NCBI GenBank assembly: GCA_034190875.2
Contig: CM067348.1
Span: 33,877,772-33,941,771 of the forward strand
Reading direction: 5' to 3'
DNA length: 64,000 nucleotides
Source of the DNA: Urechis unicinctus
Lineage: Eukaryota > Annelida > Polychaeta > Xenopneusta > Urechidae
This document shows, in pieces, positions 51,997-64,000 of this stretch (the first letter of the stretch is position 1; the number at the start of each line of letters is the position of its first letter). Position numbers and translations under genes: made by a program. The notes under the pieces were generated by a model, which worked only from the letters and a program-made list of their open reading frames with translations, was not told the origin of the DNA and searched no databases.

Positions 51997-54100
51997 TACC
52001 TTTAACTATACATTTATCTCATATCACCAAATGTCATGAAATGATAAGACTGAAAAATATTTCTTTGCACCTAGCAAGAGCCTAGTGGCCCATAAGCAAA
52101 ACACTGCTCCCTTTGATATGAGGAGGTATCTTGCAGAGATAGATGAGCATAATTATGATCTTTGGACAGCTAAACTGTTGCCTATCTTGAACAAATAAAT
52201 TCCCTAAATAGGGCTGATATACCAATACAGAATCTCCAATATGATTCATTGAGATGCTGGGTCCATAATATTAAACCCAGAACAGGAGGTAAATTTAATC
52301 ATAGCTTTTATAGTTTAACATTGTATTCAATGACACACCAGGGCTGAACAATAACCCCCATACCCACTTGTCTGGCAACAATAGTCCATCGCCAAGTAGT
52401 TATGCAAATAGTTTTAGCATTTAAGCCTAATAATTAAAGTTTTTAAGAGATGATTCACCCAAACGCCCATAGCTCAGTTACATTTTTCCTGGAACAAGAA
52501 ATTTCAATTCGCTTTTATTTAGCAAGTCAGAGTTTAAAAGCAATAAAGCTATGAGTTAAAGTTTGCAAGGAGATATGGACATGATAAAACCCATGCATGA
52601 TTTGAGACATCTAGCTTGATACAAGAGGTTAATAGTCCTTGAAACTCTGCTGCTTTTGATATGAGTTTCAATAATAAGTTGTGACAAATTAAATCATACA
52701 ACGACACACAGGGCTGAACATTAATACCCAAAAACAATGTTTGGCAAGTGGGCAAAATTACCTGTGGCATTTATCACTTGACCAGTATAAATGATAATAA
52801 TCCTAACATTTTGGCTGAGGTCAAGGACCATGCAAATCTGATTTCTAGTTAGCAAGGAGATACTGACATGAGAAGGTCCTTTGTAGGATTTGATTGATTT
52901 ATAACAAAATGTGACATCAAAACTTTCAATACCCCATTGGGTTTATACGCACAGGAGATTATTCAATAATAATCCAGGGGTCAAAGGTTATGCAGGAAGA
53001 TTTGGTCATTGTGGAGTTGATAGCTTGCATTATAAGAAAACGTGCCATCAAAAATTATTCCTCATTGAGTAACTCACTCAGGAACAAAAGAGCTGATATT
53101 TACTTTGTAAGTGATCATCAATATAAGAGTGGTTCGTGTTTAATTTGAGACTGGTATTCCCTATTTGGTTAACTTAGCTAATGAGATTTTTGTTCAATAA
53201 TAAGGTCACAAAGGGCTGATATTTTGTGACAATCAATGTAACAGAGGCTTGCATTATTATTAAAAAATGTGACACCAAAAGTTTACAAACAGACAGATGG
53301 ACAGGGCAAAGCTGTGCTGAGAAGCATAACTATTAATGGTTACTGCCTTATGGTCCCATAAATTTTACCTTATAAGTGGCATGCAACAGGTCAGTGATGG
53401 ACAACCAATCAAAGTGACCATCCAAGTCATGCATAACAAGTCAGTTTGTTACATCTTTGGAACTGCACTCTCCTAAAAAGGCCTCATGAGTGATTTGGGG
53501 TTACAAATATACTTAATACCACTATCACAACTATACCAGATGCACAGATTTTAAGACTAACTGACAGATACAAATGAGGGGATTGTTCTATTAAACAATT
53601 GTTTGTATTACAAACATTGAACATTTGGCAACAATTTTAATACCAATATTGGTGTAGAAGATACCGTGACAAAAGGGGCTCTTGACTTCGAAATTTGTTT
53701 TGGGGCTAGCCGCTGTTTAACCTGGTTGCCAACTCAAACCAGTACAGTTTGTTTTGGATAGCTTCTATTGAAATCTAAAGGATCACTTTCCTGACTAATT
53801 GATGGCAAAGTGTGACACTGTCCATGACTTAACTATCATATAACACATAATATAGGAATGTGATAAAGAACTCATGTTTTAGTGTATTGGAATGATATTA
53901 ACATATCATGCTATATTTACGTCTAATGAAAGTACTTTGAAAGGTAGGATAAGGGTAACATTACTGATGCAAGTATATAATTCAAGGATGTCAAATGCAA
54001 AACATCAAGCTGCAACCTTTGAAAAAAAAATCACATATGAAAGAGTACAACCTACCCCCCCCCCCCCCACTACCACCAGGATTTTTGTATGATGAACTAT

Positions 54101-54128
54101 GACACTAACCATCCTATTGGTTAGTGTC
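54101..54128. repeat. Small 10-bp-arm hairpin
   Basis: GACACTAACC, 8 bases, GGTTAGTGTC. Present in the right copy but not recognisable at the matching place in the left copy (near 16,270). Confidence 0.7.
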
Positions 54129-54936
54129 AGTCCACCTTACAACATTGTAAGTTACAGGGCATGATATCGGTATGGAAAGTTGGAATTGTTACAATCCCAA
54201 AATGTACCTTCAGCTTGAGCACGCGGTTCCGTTCGTGGGGCAATTGCATTTTAAGACATGAACAAACTGATAACAAAAAAACTTTTATTACTTGAAACTT
54301 TACACATCACAGATCGAGAAACCGGTATCTTATTTCTCCAATAGTTTGGAATGCTGATCTGCGTCTCGAATTCCCAGCCTAAGTGCTGCATTTGTTCTTT
54401 TTAGCAAAATTAAACATTATCTGACGGATAAGTATTGAGAAAAAAAACACCTAAATACTTTCAACCCCGGATTTCTCAGTAAAATCGCCTTTTTTTTTAT
54501 ATCCGTCCGTAAAGATATTTGACCGTGTGCCGCCCGTTATTCGTTAAACTGCTGATTTATATATTCATTCAAAATTTTTATGTTTTGCATTTGAAGACAT
54601 AATTTAATATATAGAATTGTTCATTGAGGTTAAAAGTCATGAATCTAAGTTTGAAGCCAATATACATCGAACGAACGAATATAATGACCGATTATTCAAC
54701 ATGGCCAAAATGGTCGTTGGGGCCAAAATGTAAATTCAGGAAGAGGCATTTAACGCAAAAAACAACTAGATTAAAACCCGAATAATAAGATTCCAACCTA
54801 AGGCGGAATAGCAGAAAACAAAATTACATTTTGGCGGTGAAGCGTGGTGTAAGCCTATGAGATGAAGCTGACTATTTTGGCCCCATGATCATCGACCAAA
54901 ATAAAAGTAGGGGCCAAAATGGTCGGACTTGTATAA

Positions 54937-55276
<340 letters not shown>

Positions 55277-56470
55277 AGCTAAATTGGATAAGGTTCATTG
55301 TTATGATCAATAACCTGGTTAAGTTTGTAACACAGAATGTCACATGCCATGGAATCATATGTATTCCATTTTTATTGGTAGTTGGAGTTATAATAATGGT
55401 TTCACGTGGATAATGACTATTCTACATGCTCCATGCATTCACCGTACTTAACACAGTCGCCAACATACCATATGTTCGAATACTGCAAGTAATAACTCAA
55501 AGAAAATCTGGCTACGTAGAAGCATGATTTGGCTTGAATTGCTTAAATGGTAACCTGTTGCTGCCATTATGGTACGTGCGCTCTGTAAATGTTAGAATTC
55601 ATTTGAGTGATCCGTCTGTCATAATGTCAAAAAGAACGTTCAGTCTGTTAGAACGCCAAGTTGGCTCTGTGCAGCGTAGCTCAGTCAGGGAGTTAACACG
55701 CGTTCTTGTGGGAGCCCTGGGTACCCTAGGACCTTAATTACGCTAATGGCCTTAATTCATTGTGACGTGAGATTGGTTCGTATCTGCAAAAGTGCATATA
55801 TTATATGGAAATGAAGCTTCTAACTTAATGAATCGCCATCAATGTTGTTTCATTGTTTTCAATCGCTAAGCAGAATGTCCAATTACTCAGATGGTTGAGT
55901 ATGATAAACGGGAAGAGGTCAGATACAAGACGAGCACATTGGCAACCAAGGCGAGTAGGAGATAACCAAAGATACATGGCAAGCACGTTTTGAAAACACA
56001 GACCGTATTAATCATGAACATTCTCAGCCATTAATAATATGGCGATGAAGCGTTTGCCGCATATATCATGTAGCCGTTTACTTTCGCTCATTGTTGACCT
56101 GGCCAATGAAGATACATTGTCATATATGGGTCAGTATATGCTGGATGGCCGCAGTGCAATATATTAACAGGAAAATTAAATAAGATAACTGTCACTTAGA
56201 TGTCATGCCAACGAAGACATGAGCAAGGCCAAATCAAGGTCCATTTAGGGTCATTACAAACAAATTTCGGCAGCAAAAGCCCAGAGAGCGGTGTTATTAA
56301 ACATCTATTCCCAACTCCCCGTGGTTGCATAACCAACGCCTCGATTCGTTGCTATAATATGTCTTTCACAAACGCCAAAACTCTTCATTGAACGACTGCC
56401 TTTTCGTGTTAAGCTATTCCGAAAGGATCCAATTTGACAATCGATGTCTGCTTCGTGCATTGCGATCCTA
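55277..56470. other. Intergenic, no supported gene
   Basis: Nothing recognisable. A GTAGCTCAGT word at 55,676 recalls a tRNA A box, but no B box or cloverleaf follows. Confidence 0.4.
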
Positions 56471-56474
56471 CTCA

Positions 56475-57588
56475 TTGACGTGGCGTCACTGCTTGCGTGT
56501 TCATCATGGACGGGGCGTCACTGCACTGTGTGTTCAACATAGACGTGGCGTCACTGCTCGTGTGTTCAACATAGATGTGGCGTCACTGCTTGTGTGTTCA
56601 TCATAGAGGTGGCGTCACTGCTCGTGTGTTCATCATAGATGTGGCGTCACTGATTGTGTGTTCATCATAGACGTGGCGTCACTGCTTGTGTGTTCATCAT
56701 TGACGTGGCGTCACTGCTCGTGTGTTCATCATTGACGTGGCGTCACTACTTGTGTGTTCATCATTGACGTGGCGTCACTGCTTCTGTGTTCATCATTGAC
56801 GTGGACTCACTGCTTGTGTGTTCATCATTGACGTGGCGTCACTGCTTGTGTGTTCATCATTGACGTGGCGTCACTGCTTGTGTGTTCATCATTGACGTGG
56901 CGTCACTGCTTGTGTTCATCATCATTGACGTGGCGTCACTGCTGTGTGTTCATCATTGACGTGGCGTCACTGCTCGTGTGTTCATCATTGACGTGGCGTC
57001 ACTGCTTGTGTGTTCATCATTGACGTGGCGTCACTGCTTGTGTGTTCATCATTGACGTGGCGTCACTGCTTGTGTGTTCATCATTGACGTGGCGCTCAAG
57101 GTGTGTGTTCATCATTGACGTGGCGTCACTGCTTGTGTGTTCATCATTGACGTGGCGTCACTGCTTGTGCGTTCATCATTGACGTGGCGTCACTGCTCGT
57201 GTGTTCATCATTGACGTGGCGTTCACTGCTCGTGTGTTCATCATTGACGTGGCGTCACTGCTTCTGTGTTCATCATTGACGTGGAGTCACTACTTGTGTG
57301 TTCATCATGGACGTGGCGTCACTGCCCGTGTTCATCATTGACGTGGCGTTCACTGCTCGTTTGTTCATCATAGACGTGGCGTCACTGCTTCTGTGTTCAT
57401 CATTGACGTGGAGTCACTGCTCGTGTGTTCATCATAGACGTGGCGTCACTGCTTGTTTGTTCATCAATGACGTGGCGTCACTGCTTGTGTGTTCATCATA
57501 GACGTGGCGTCACTGCTTGTTTGTTCATCAATGACGTGGCGTCACTGCTTGTGTGTTCATCATTGACGTGGCGTCACTGCTGTGACTT
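56475..57588. repeat. 32-bp minisatellite, about 35 units, with TGACGTGGCGTCA in nearly each
   Basis: Unit TGACGTGGCGTCACTGCTTG followed by TGTGTTCATCAT. The 13-base core is a palindrome of TGACG and CGTCA half-sites around TGG. Most changes between units fall outside the core (CTTGTG/CTCGTG/CTTCTG; ATTGACG/ATAGACG). Confidence 0.95.
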
Positions 57589-59811
57589 TACCACCAATGC
57601 GCTTGTCGCGCGGCAGTGATGTAGCTGTGTCATAGACGCGAATCAGAAACCACGTATCAGCCCTATACATTGATGGCAGGCGTCTTGAGTATGATGAACC
57701 CGTTTTTGCGTATCTCATTAATACACTGCATCATGTATTACAAAGCACGCTGCCAGGTACTAACATCCCATATATCTTACCTGGTTATATAAGATAACGC
57801 ACGTCATGATCGAACTACTATCGCATGCGACAATATGACAAAATTGCAGCGTAATTGATATCGACCTTCCCCGGGAAGGTATATAGAATAGCTGATTGGT
57901 CAATAGAAACACTGCCTCGGGCGGAACTAGATATTCGACGCTCTAGCGTGGCACGCCGTGTTCTCTATAAATGTGCCGCCAGGTATGAAACGGATATCAA
58001 GTTTCACAAGTACCTCTTATCTCGGTAATAATCTGGCGGAAGGTGCCGAACAAGAAAATCGATACATAGCATTATATCATATCATCACCCTATAGAATAC
58101 AGGTTTATCTGTACGTAATGAAAATCACTGAGCCGTTTAAGCATATAAACTATGTGGTTGCACAAGTATTTGGGCATTAGCATCAGCTGCTGTCAACGTT
58201 TAGTTTGTGTGAATACATGATGAACGATATCTGTAGCTAGGTGTCAAGCCCTCAACATCGTTGGTGGAACTAATGCTATGGGGAGTAATCGTTTATGATA
58301 GCTGTACATCGCCTCATGGGACGCAGCTCGGAACGCTATGGAATGTAGGCAGCACATTTTGGAGTTCAGCATAAAGATGTGCATGTCAAGGCTAATAATC
58401 ATGTACACTATGTTAATATTTTCCTTGATGAGCGGCTCATCGATCGCGCATGCTAAACACCTGCTAAACACCTGCGTAGTCAATAAAATTAGCGCCATAT
58501 ATAAGATGCGTAATTTGTTACCAGCTTTAATCCCAAAAATGGGCAGTGAAATATAGACACGGGAATGATATCCTGGTTAAGTTAACTAATGTGTGCATGA
58601 CAATATCTTGCAAATATATACAATGGTTTTCTGACATCGATTCATGGCAACTTATGTGTGCTTATGAACAGTAAACAGCCTTTCTCCTGTATTGAGCGTA
58701 TAGACTTTACGTGACAGATATATGGCGAGTGTGTTTTGGTGGCATTATGACATTTCGTTATTCATCAGCCAGACGCATTCAGCAATTTATCTTGTATATT
58801 ATCTAGTGAATCAGACACATCTCCCTGACACTGTGATAAAACACCATCAGTACCAATGTCTGGATCCTTCTGTCTGTTCTGGCGCCGCATGATGAGACAG
58901 GGAAAACAAATAAGCCATGTGCTTATCATGTAATGCGTCATTTCATATTGTACACATCAAGCCAATAATCTGCTTATCTTTCCTTGTTAGAACTCAACCA
59001 CACAGCAACAAGTGGAGCCGGGATATGCCTGTTTACGTACGGGTTATTGTACGCTTACACTCCCGTTGAATCGCGTACTTACTAGGACTTGCAAACCAGT
59101 AATGTGTTATCATCATCATTTTCTTGCTACAAGCCATTCAGTAAAAGACAATAGACTCCATCAGGGGCTCCTTGAACAACCAGAGCAGCATCCGCACAGG
59201 ATGTCAGCTAACATGGAGTTGTCCTACTGGTAATGCAACACATATTGGTGCGCAATGCAGTTGTTTGTAACATTAGTGCTGATGAGATAGCATGCGTCTG
59301 CTGCTATCAGATATTGGACGAGTTCTAAATGTTAATAGACGATGGCATAACCAGAAGCTTAATGGTAGCGGAGGGAATAGACAGATATATCCGAAATCCT
59401 GAAATAGGTATCACGGCTTAATTGCGGTTGTTCTAAGTGTTTCATAGCTTATCCATTAGTCATCGTGCAGTGATGTAATACTGATTGCAACTATATTGGA
59501 CCGACATTGCTTGATGCACGCTAAAATAAACGCAGAATTAATTCAACATTATTCTAAAGATTACGCAAGTTACTTAGAACCCCAAGCAAGCATTTCTTGG
59601 GACTTATTTGCCCGGCCACTCTCTGGCTATTAAGCTGTCGCTAACGAGATTCATTTAACAACAATGTCATTCCAGTGCCTGTATCTTAATTAATATGTTG
59701 AAGATAAAAGCTGGTAACAAATGACCCATCTCATATGTGTAGATAATGTTATGTTCCAAGCTGAGTGACAGCTGGGCCTCTGCTCAGGGGTGATATTAAC
59801 ATAAGGCTCAT
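57589..59811. other. Intergenic, no supported gene
   Basis: Short frames only, none with a recognisable domain. Confidence 0.4.
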
Positions 59812-60760
59812 AATAATAATAATAATCTTTATTTTCGCACAGCATGTGTACAGGAACAATTATTATTTGATACAACAGCAACAAAACACACGAGAACGAA
59901 TGAGCAAATAAATCAGTTAAGATAAACACAAGTCCTTTAACAGAGCTTCAGCTTCTTGTCGGGTAAGCACTGATAATAAATCCCCATCTCTAATAGAAAT
60001 AAGCTCCTTTATGAGCATGGCTATATGACCATATTCAGAATTACCTGGTGGCTTAATCTTAAAGCTGAAGTCCTTAATGCATTCACTATGCTGTAATAGA
60101 TAACAATTATTGATGTTCAGGGTATGCATTATTGTTCGAACATTATCGCTTACAATTGTTCTGCTATGGAAACAACATCTACTTACATAGGATACTACAA
60201 CATTAGGGTTTCTGGCACTTATGAAAGAAATTGACAAAGCGCAACATCAATTGATTTCTAAGGGGCAATTTTCCCGAAATGAACTGTAAATACTTTGAAC
60301 ATGTTCTGAACTCTAATTCCATATAGTTCGAATACACCTCCTCCAAAAACTACATAATTTGGCCAGCTGGTTGGGTCTTAAACTCCACATCGCCGACCCA
60401 AAAAAAACTACTACAGTATACTTCAAATAGTGAGTTTCTAATAACAGAGTTGCAGTATCCAAAGCGAGACATAATCATATTCGTTTTCGCCATCAAATCC
60501 CTACATGCACGCTGAGTATTTATCAAATTCGCACAATAACCAATATTACTTCCCAAGTGAACAGCCTGTTTTTCTTGTACAATTAGTTCATCATTTAGTG
60601 TTAAATGTACTGGACTGTCGCAAGCATTGAATGCAAGCAACCGGCTGTTTGCAGAATTGAACTTCACATAGTATTCCTCCCTGACATGGAAAAGTTTACA
60701 CTGAGCGTAGGTGTCCGTTGTGGGAAGAATCGGAGTGTACAACTGCTTCTTTTGTCATGC
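59812..60760 (-). mobile_element. 5'-truncated LINE (CR1/L2-like) 3' end with ATT tail
   Basis: On the minus strand the frame 60,742-60,350 reads REEYYVKFNSANSRLLAFN, QAVHLGSNIGYCANLIN, AKTNMIMSRFGYCNSVIRN and LFEVYCSSFFW, the usual C-terminal region of a non-LTR retrotransposon reverse transcriptase after the catalytic site. After a frameshift follow SGKLPLRNQLMLRFVNFF and, in the frame 60,237-59,917, RCCFHSRTIVSDNVRTIM to the stop. The 3' tail reads CACATGCTGTGCGAAAATAA and AGATT followed by about five ATT repeats at 59,812-59,830, typical for this LINE group. 5' truncation near 60,760 is the usual result of incomplete reverse transcription. Confidence 0.8.
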
Positions 60761-62249
60761 AACAATACAATGGGAAGGATTAAAGTGGCATTAACAAACC
60801 AAACAGAAAATAATCGCATATTTTTCCATTTGCTGCGCCTGAGAGCAATGAGAATTCCCAGATGACGAATAGCAAAAATCAGTAGACCTAGTTATATTGT
60901 CAGCGAGCCACTGCAATCCAATTGCAAAGAGTTGCATGCTTAATTACCCTGCATCGAAGATTTTTTTGTCCACAGTTGTCTGCCATTATTTGAAAAGACC
61001 TTACACATTGTCACTGTTTGCATGCCGGGACACAAGGCATACAATCATAACTTTTGCGTTCACGCTATCGAGCGTTTTACGGTGAAACAAATTACAGGTA
61101 CGTTTTGCGACAAATAGTGTACTGTAGACGTCGCACGATATGGCGCACTTTGTCCACCAAGGTAGGTCATATAAGCATAGAAAGTGTGGGATGACAATTG
61201 CAAAGTATTACATATGTTGACAGCGCATACCGTATGAGACTTATGGGAGTGTCTGATACAATCTCAGCGATTACAGCGTCTTTTGTTCTCTAGTTGTCTG
61301 ACAACAATCTGTACACCAAGCTGCATCATGGTTTAATAATTCATAAATGAACAAAATAACATTGCTGCTCAGAGATAAATACGCCGGCTGGTTTCTGCGA
61401 CACGCTATCATAAGTCAATATCAACTATCCCTGCATGGATTGAACAGCAGCGCTGTTAAATGCAAATTCCTGCATCAATCATTTCATTTCCTGGTTATAA
61501 TTACGCGGCCATCGTCTTTGATATGCTGTTAAGGGCAAATAAATGGATAACATATAGCTTCCGCTGTTAAACTTGTATAATATGTTCTTTTTGGCAATTA
61601 GAACTGTAGCTACCATGTTAGCATCGATTGGCATTCCATTAGCATTTACTCTATTTTTTCCTTTTATATTGCATATCGTTGTTTATTGCATCTACAACAA
61701 CTAACCTGGATATTTTGCAACAATTTATCCTTATTTAAATGCATTTCCCGTTCTGTCTGATAACCGATGAGTGTATGTGGTGCTGTATAACAGAAAGAGA
61801 TCTGCAGGCAGCCAAGCAGACATCAGTCGATGAAGCGTGCGACAAATAACCACGACATTATTTCGATAATGAAACACTAGCAGACTTTAAAATATCTTCT
61901 GTCGGTGAATAACGCGGTAAAAATTGATCTGCAATTGTTCCAAGCGTCTGATGGTATCAAACATACAGCTTGTATCGAAACGTGAGCGAACGCTATAATT
62001 TGGCAGAATTTTATCAACCTGGCGACAATATAATTTATATCATAAGCTGTGTTGCATTAGCAAATTATTCCTCAGGAATTGTCGTTATCTTTGAGTCAAC
62101 TAAGGTCGCATAATGGCACGGTTCAAATAGTATATAAGCATATGACGTGCCTTTAGAACAATGTCTCGCACTAACATCGTCCATAAAAACTCTTCCGCAG
62201 ATTTCCGTCACTGATGTTCAAAAACACGACTAAGAGTATGGAATCGGCA
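60761..62249. other. Intergenic, no supported gene
   Basis: Nothing recognisable beyond short frames. Confidence 0.4.
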
Positions 62250-62935
62250 TAACCACGGCCCATTCTGTGGTTGTACTACGTCCCGCTTTGAGTATGTAAT
62301 ATGTCCCACTCTTTGGTTATGTCCCCTTTGAGTATGTAATATGTCTTACTCTGTGGTTGTACCACGTCCTACTCTGTGGTTGTACTACGTCCCGTTGAGT
62401 ATATATATGTCCTACTCTGCTTTGAGTATGTGTATGTTTGTTCTACGTCCCGCTTTGAGTATGTAATATGTCCCCTCTGTGGTTGTACTACGTCCCGCTT
62501 TGAGTACGTAATATTCCCCTCTCTGTGGTTGTACCACGTCCCGCTTTGAGTATGTAATATGTCCCACTCTGTGGTTGTACTACGTCCCGCTTTGAGTATG
62601 TAATATGTCTCACTCTGTGGTTGTACCACGTCTCGTTCTGAGTATAAAATATGTCCTACTCTGTTGTTGTACTACGTCCCGCTTTGAGTATGTAATATGT
62701 CCTACTCTGTGGTTGTACTACGTCCCGCTTTGAGTATGTAATATGTCCCACTCTGAGCACTACATCCCACTCTGAGCATGCACTATATCCCGCTCTGTTA
62801 TCATATTGTCTCACTCTGAGTGTGCACAATGTCCCACTCTGAATATGTGCCACATCCCACTCTCACGATGTACTATGTTCCGCTCTGCAACTACTACTCT
62901 GGGTATGCACAGCGTCCCGCTCTGTGGATTCTGCA
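62250..62935. repeat. 46-bp minisatellite, about 14 units
   Basis: TCTGTGGTTGTACTACGTCC followed by CGCTTTGAGTATGTAATATG and TCCCAC. Units on the right (62,750-62,935) are degenerate. The two minus frames here (86 and 65 codons) are artefacts. Confidence 0.94.
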
Positions 62936-63595
62936 ACTTAGAAGAAATATCCTTGATAAATTAACTCGAGAAACGCATCCCGTTTGAGGGTTAGTATGAA
63001 AATTTGAGGTGCACCAAAGGTCAAAATGCGCTTATGTAAGGTTCTAATAAAGCGAGGATACGCGCAATAACGTCCTCTAAAATGTTTACATTCGAATGAA
63101 CTGCTGACTGTCTTTTGGATAAAGTGATCGCACTCTTAAGCATCAAAACTATAATATAACATAATCATAGGCACGAAGTGAGATGGATCACCAGGACGAG
63201 CAACTCACAGTAATTTCCCCACCCATGTACTCACCATAGACCCCCCACCCCCTCAATCCGTCCTGCTTCTCACACTAACTCATCCTGCATCTCTCTGCTG
63301 ACATAAAAGTTGTGGTGATTACAAGTGACTCGTGGCATGTATCAAGCAGATGTTGCTGGAATAAAGTGCCTCCCATATGGTTCATTTACATTTCTTCATA
63401 CTTTGCATTATTTAGGAAAGTCCATTAGTGCTAATATTGCCAGCATAATGAGCATCATCAAATGAGGTCATCCTATTATATCGCAAAGTTGATCTGATAT
63501 CATTACGCCTATCTCAGATTGAAGGACTACCCATTGTTTTTTGAAACGGCATGTTCGAATTACGTTTAAATATCAGCAATCAGCACAGAAAAAAA
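62936..63595. other. Intergenic, no supported gene
   Basis: Nothing recognisable apart from a short C-rich patch (63,219-63,262). Confidence 0.4.
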
Positions 63596-64000
63596 AAAGC
63601 TTCCCCATCCCCCTATCCCTGGGCCTCCCCCTCGCCTATTTCCATCCCTAGGCCTCCCCCTCCCCCTCGCCTGTTTCCATCCCTAGACCTCCCCCTTCGT
63701 ATATTTCCATCCCTGGGCCTCCCCCTCGCCTATTTCCATCCCTAAGCCTCCCCCTACCCCTCGTCTATTTCCATCCCTCGGCTATTTCCCCCTCCCCCTC
63801 CCCCTCGCCTGCTTCCATCCCTAGGCCTCCCCCTCCCCTTCGTCTATTTCCATCCCTAGGCCTATTTCCATCCCTAGGCCTCCCCCTTGCCTGTTTCCAT
63901 CCCTAGGCCTCCCCTTCCCTCTCGTATATTTCCATCCCTGGGCCTCCCCCTCGCCTGTTTCCATCCTTAGGCCTCCTCCTACCCCTCGCCTATTTCCATT
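63596..64000. repeat. C-rich minisatellite running off the window
   Basis: Units of 29 to 36 bp built from TATTTCCATCCCTAGGCCTC and CCCCTCGCC. The G-rich strand has many closely spaced runs of four to five G. The 64-codon plus frame is an artefact. Confidence 0.93.

Larger units (their letters stand above)
51290..54830 (-). repeat. Right copy of the large imperfect inverted repeat (pairs with 14,960-22,620)
   Basis: In reverse complement this stretch follows the left copy from its start (CCGCCTTAGGTTGGAA at the 54,800 end) to its end (GAAAGACCTAAAAACGC at the 51,330 end), skipping three blocks of the left copy. It is more eroded in the frames that look coding on the left. It carries a run of C (54,054-54,069) where the left copy has a GT/G-rich stretch. 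Confidence 0.85.

Noticed and set aside
55660-55740. Possible tRNA
   Set aside because: A GTAGCTCAGT word resembles an A box but no B box or cloverleaf pairing follows at the right distance.
56475-57588. CRISPR-like array
   Set aside because: The 32-bp units are tandem with no unique spacers, and the context is eukaryotic.

Overview
The window looks like nuclear DNA from an aquatic invertebrate animal. The flanks are AT-rich and gene-poor and hold long TA, TG and AC microsatellites, more than a dozen minisatellite arrays and fragments of non-LTR and DIRS-like retroelements. The genes at the left resemble Polinton-type elements I associate with cnidarian and bivalve-type genomes. I cannot name the species, and I see no intact host gene, rRNA or tRNA.

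Positions 1 to about 14,815 are the decayed right part of a Polinton/Maverick-like (adintovirus-like) integrated virus, visibly richer in GC than its surroundings. In order they hold: an SF1 helicase (+), a small HTH/membrane protein (+), a zinc-ribbon fragment (-), a YqaJ-type exonuclease (-), a coiled-coil fragment (-), a hydrophobic membrane protein (-), a fibre-like protein (-), a penton-like minor capsid protein fused to a coiled-coil membrane protein (-), an acidic N-terminal fragment (-), a double-jelly-roll-type major capsid protein (+), an A32-type packaging ATPase (+), a set of small virion-type proteins present twice through a 1.37 kb tandem duplication (+), an rve integrase (+) and the N-terminal half of a protein-primed DNA polymerase B (+). 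Together these would replicate, package and integrate a DNA element. Frameshifts, stops and deletions hit nearly all of them, so it is a fossil.

From about 14,960 to 54,830 the window is framed by a very large imperfect inverted repeat: left copy 14,960-22,620, right copy 51,290-54,830 reversed. The left copy carries about 4 kb of extra blocks, including a 17-bp minisatellite whose two-unit seed is still visible in the right copy. An 81-bp hairpin is kept in both. The roughly 28 kb between the copies holds microsatellites, minisatellites (some with higher-order structure), a LINE fragment, a truncated DIRS-like retroelement with SAM and CCCH motifs, and short direct repeats.

From 54,930 to 64,000 there is a TA microsatellite, a 32-bp array with about 35 paired TGACG/CGTCA sites, the 3' end of a LINE with its ATT tail, a 46-bp array and a C-rich array that runs off the window. 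Homology statements come from reading the translations by eye; no alignment or database search was run.
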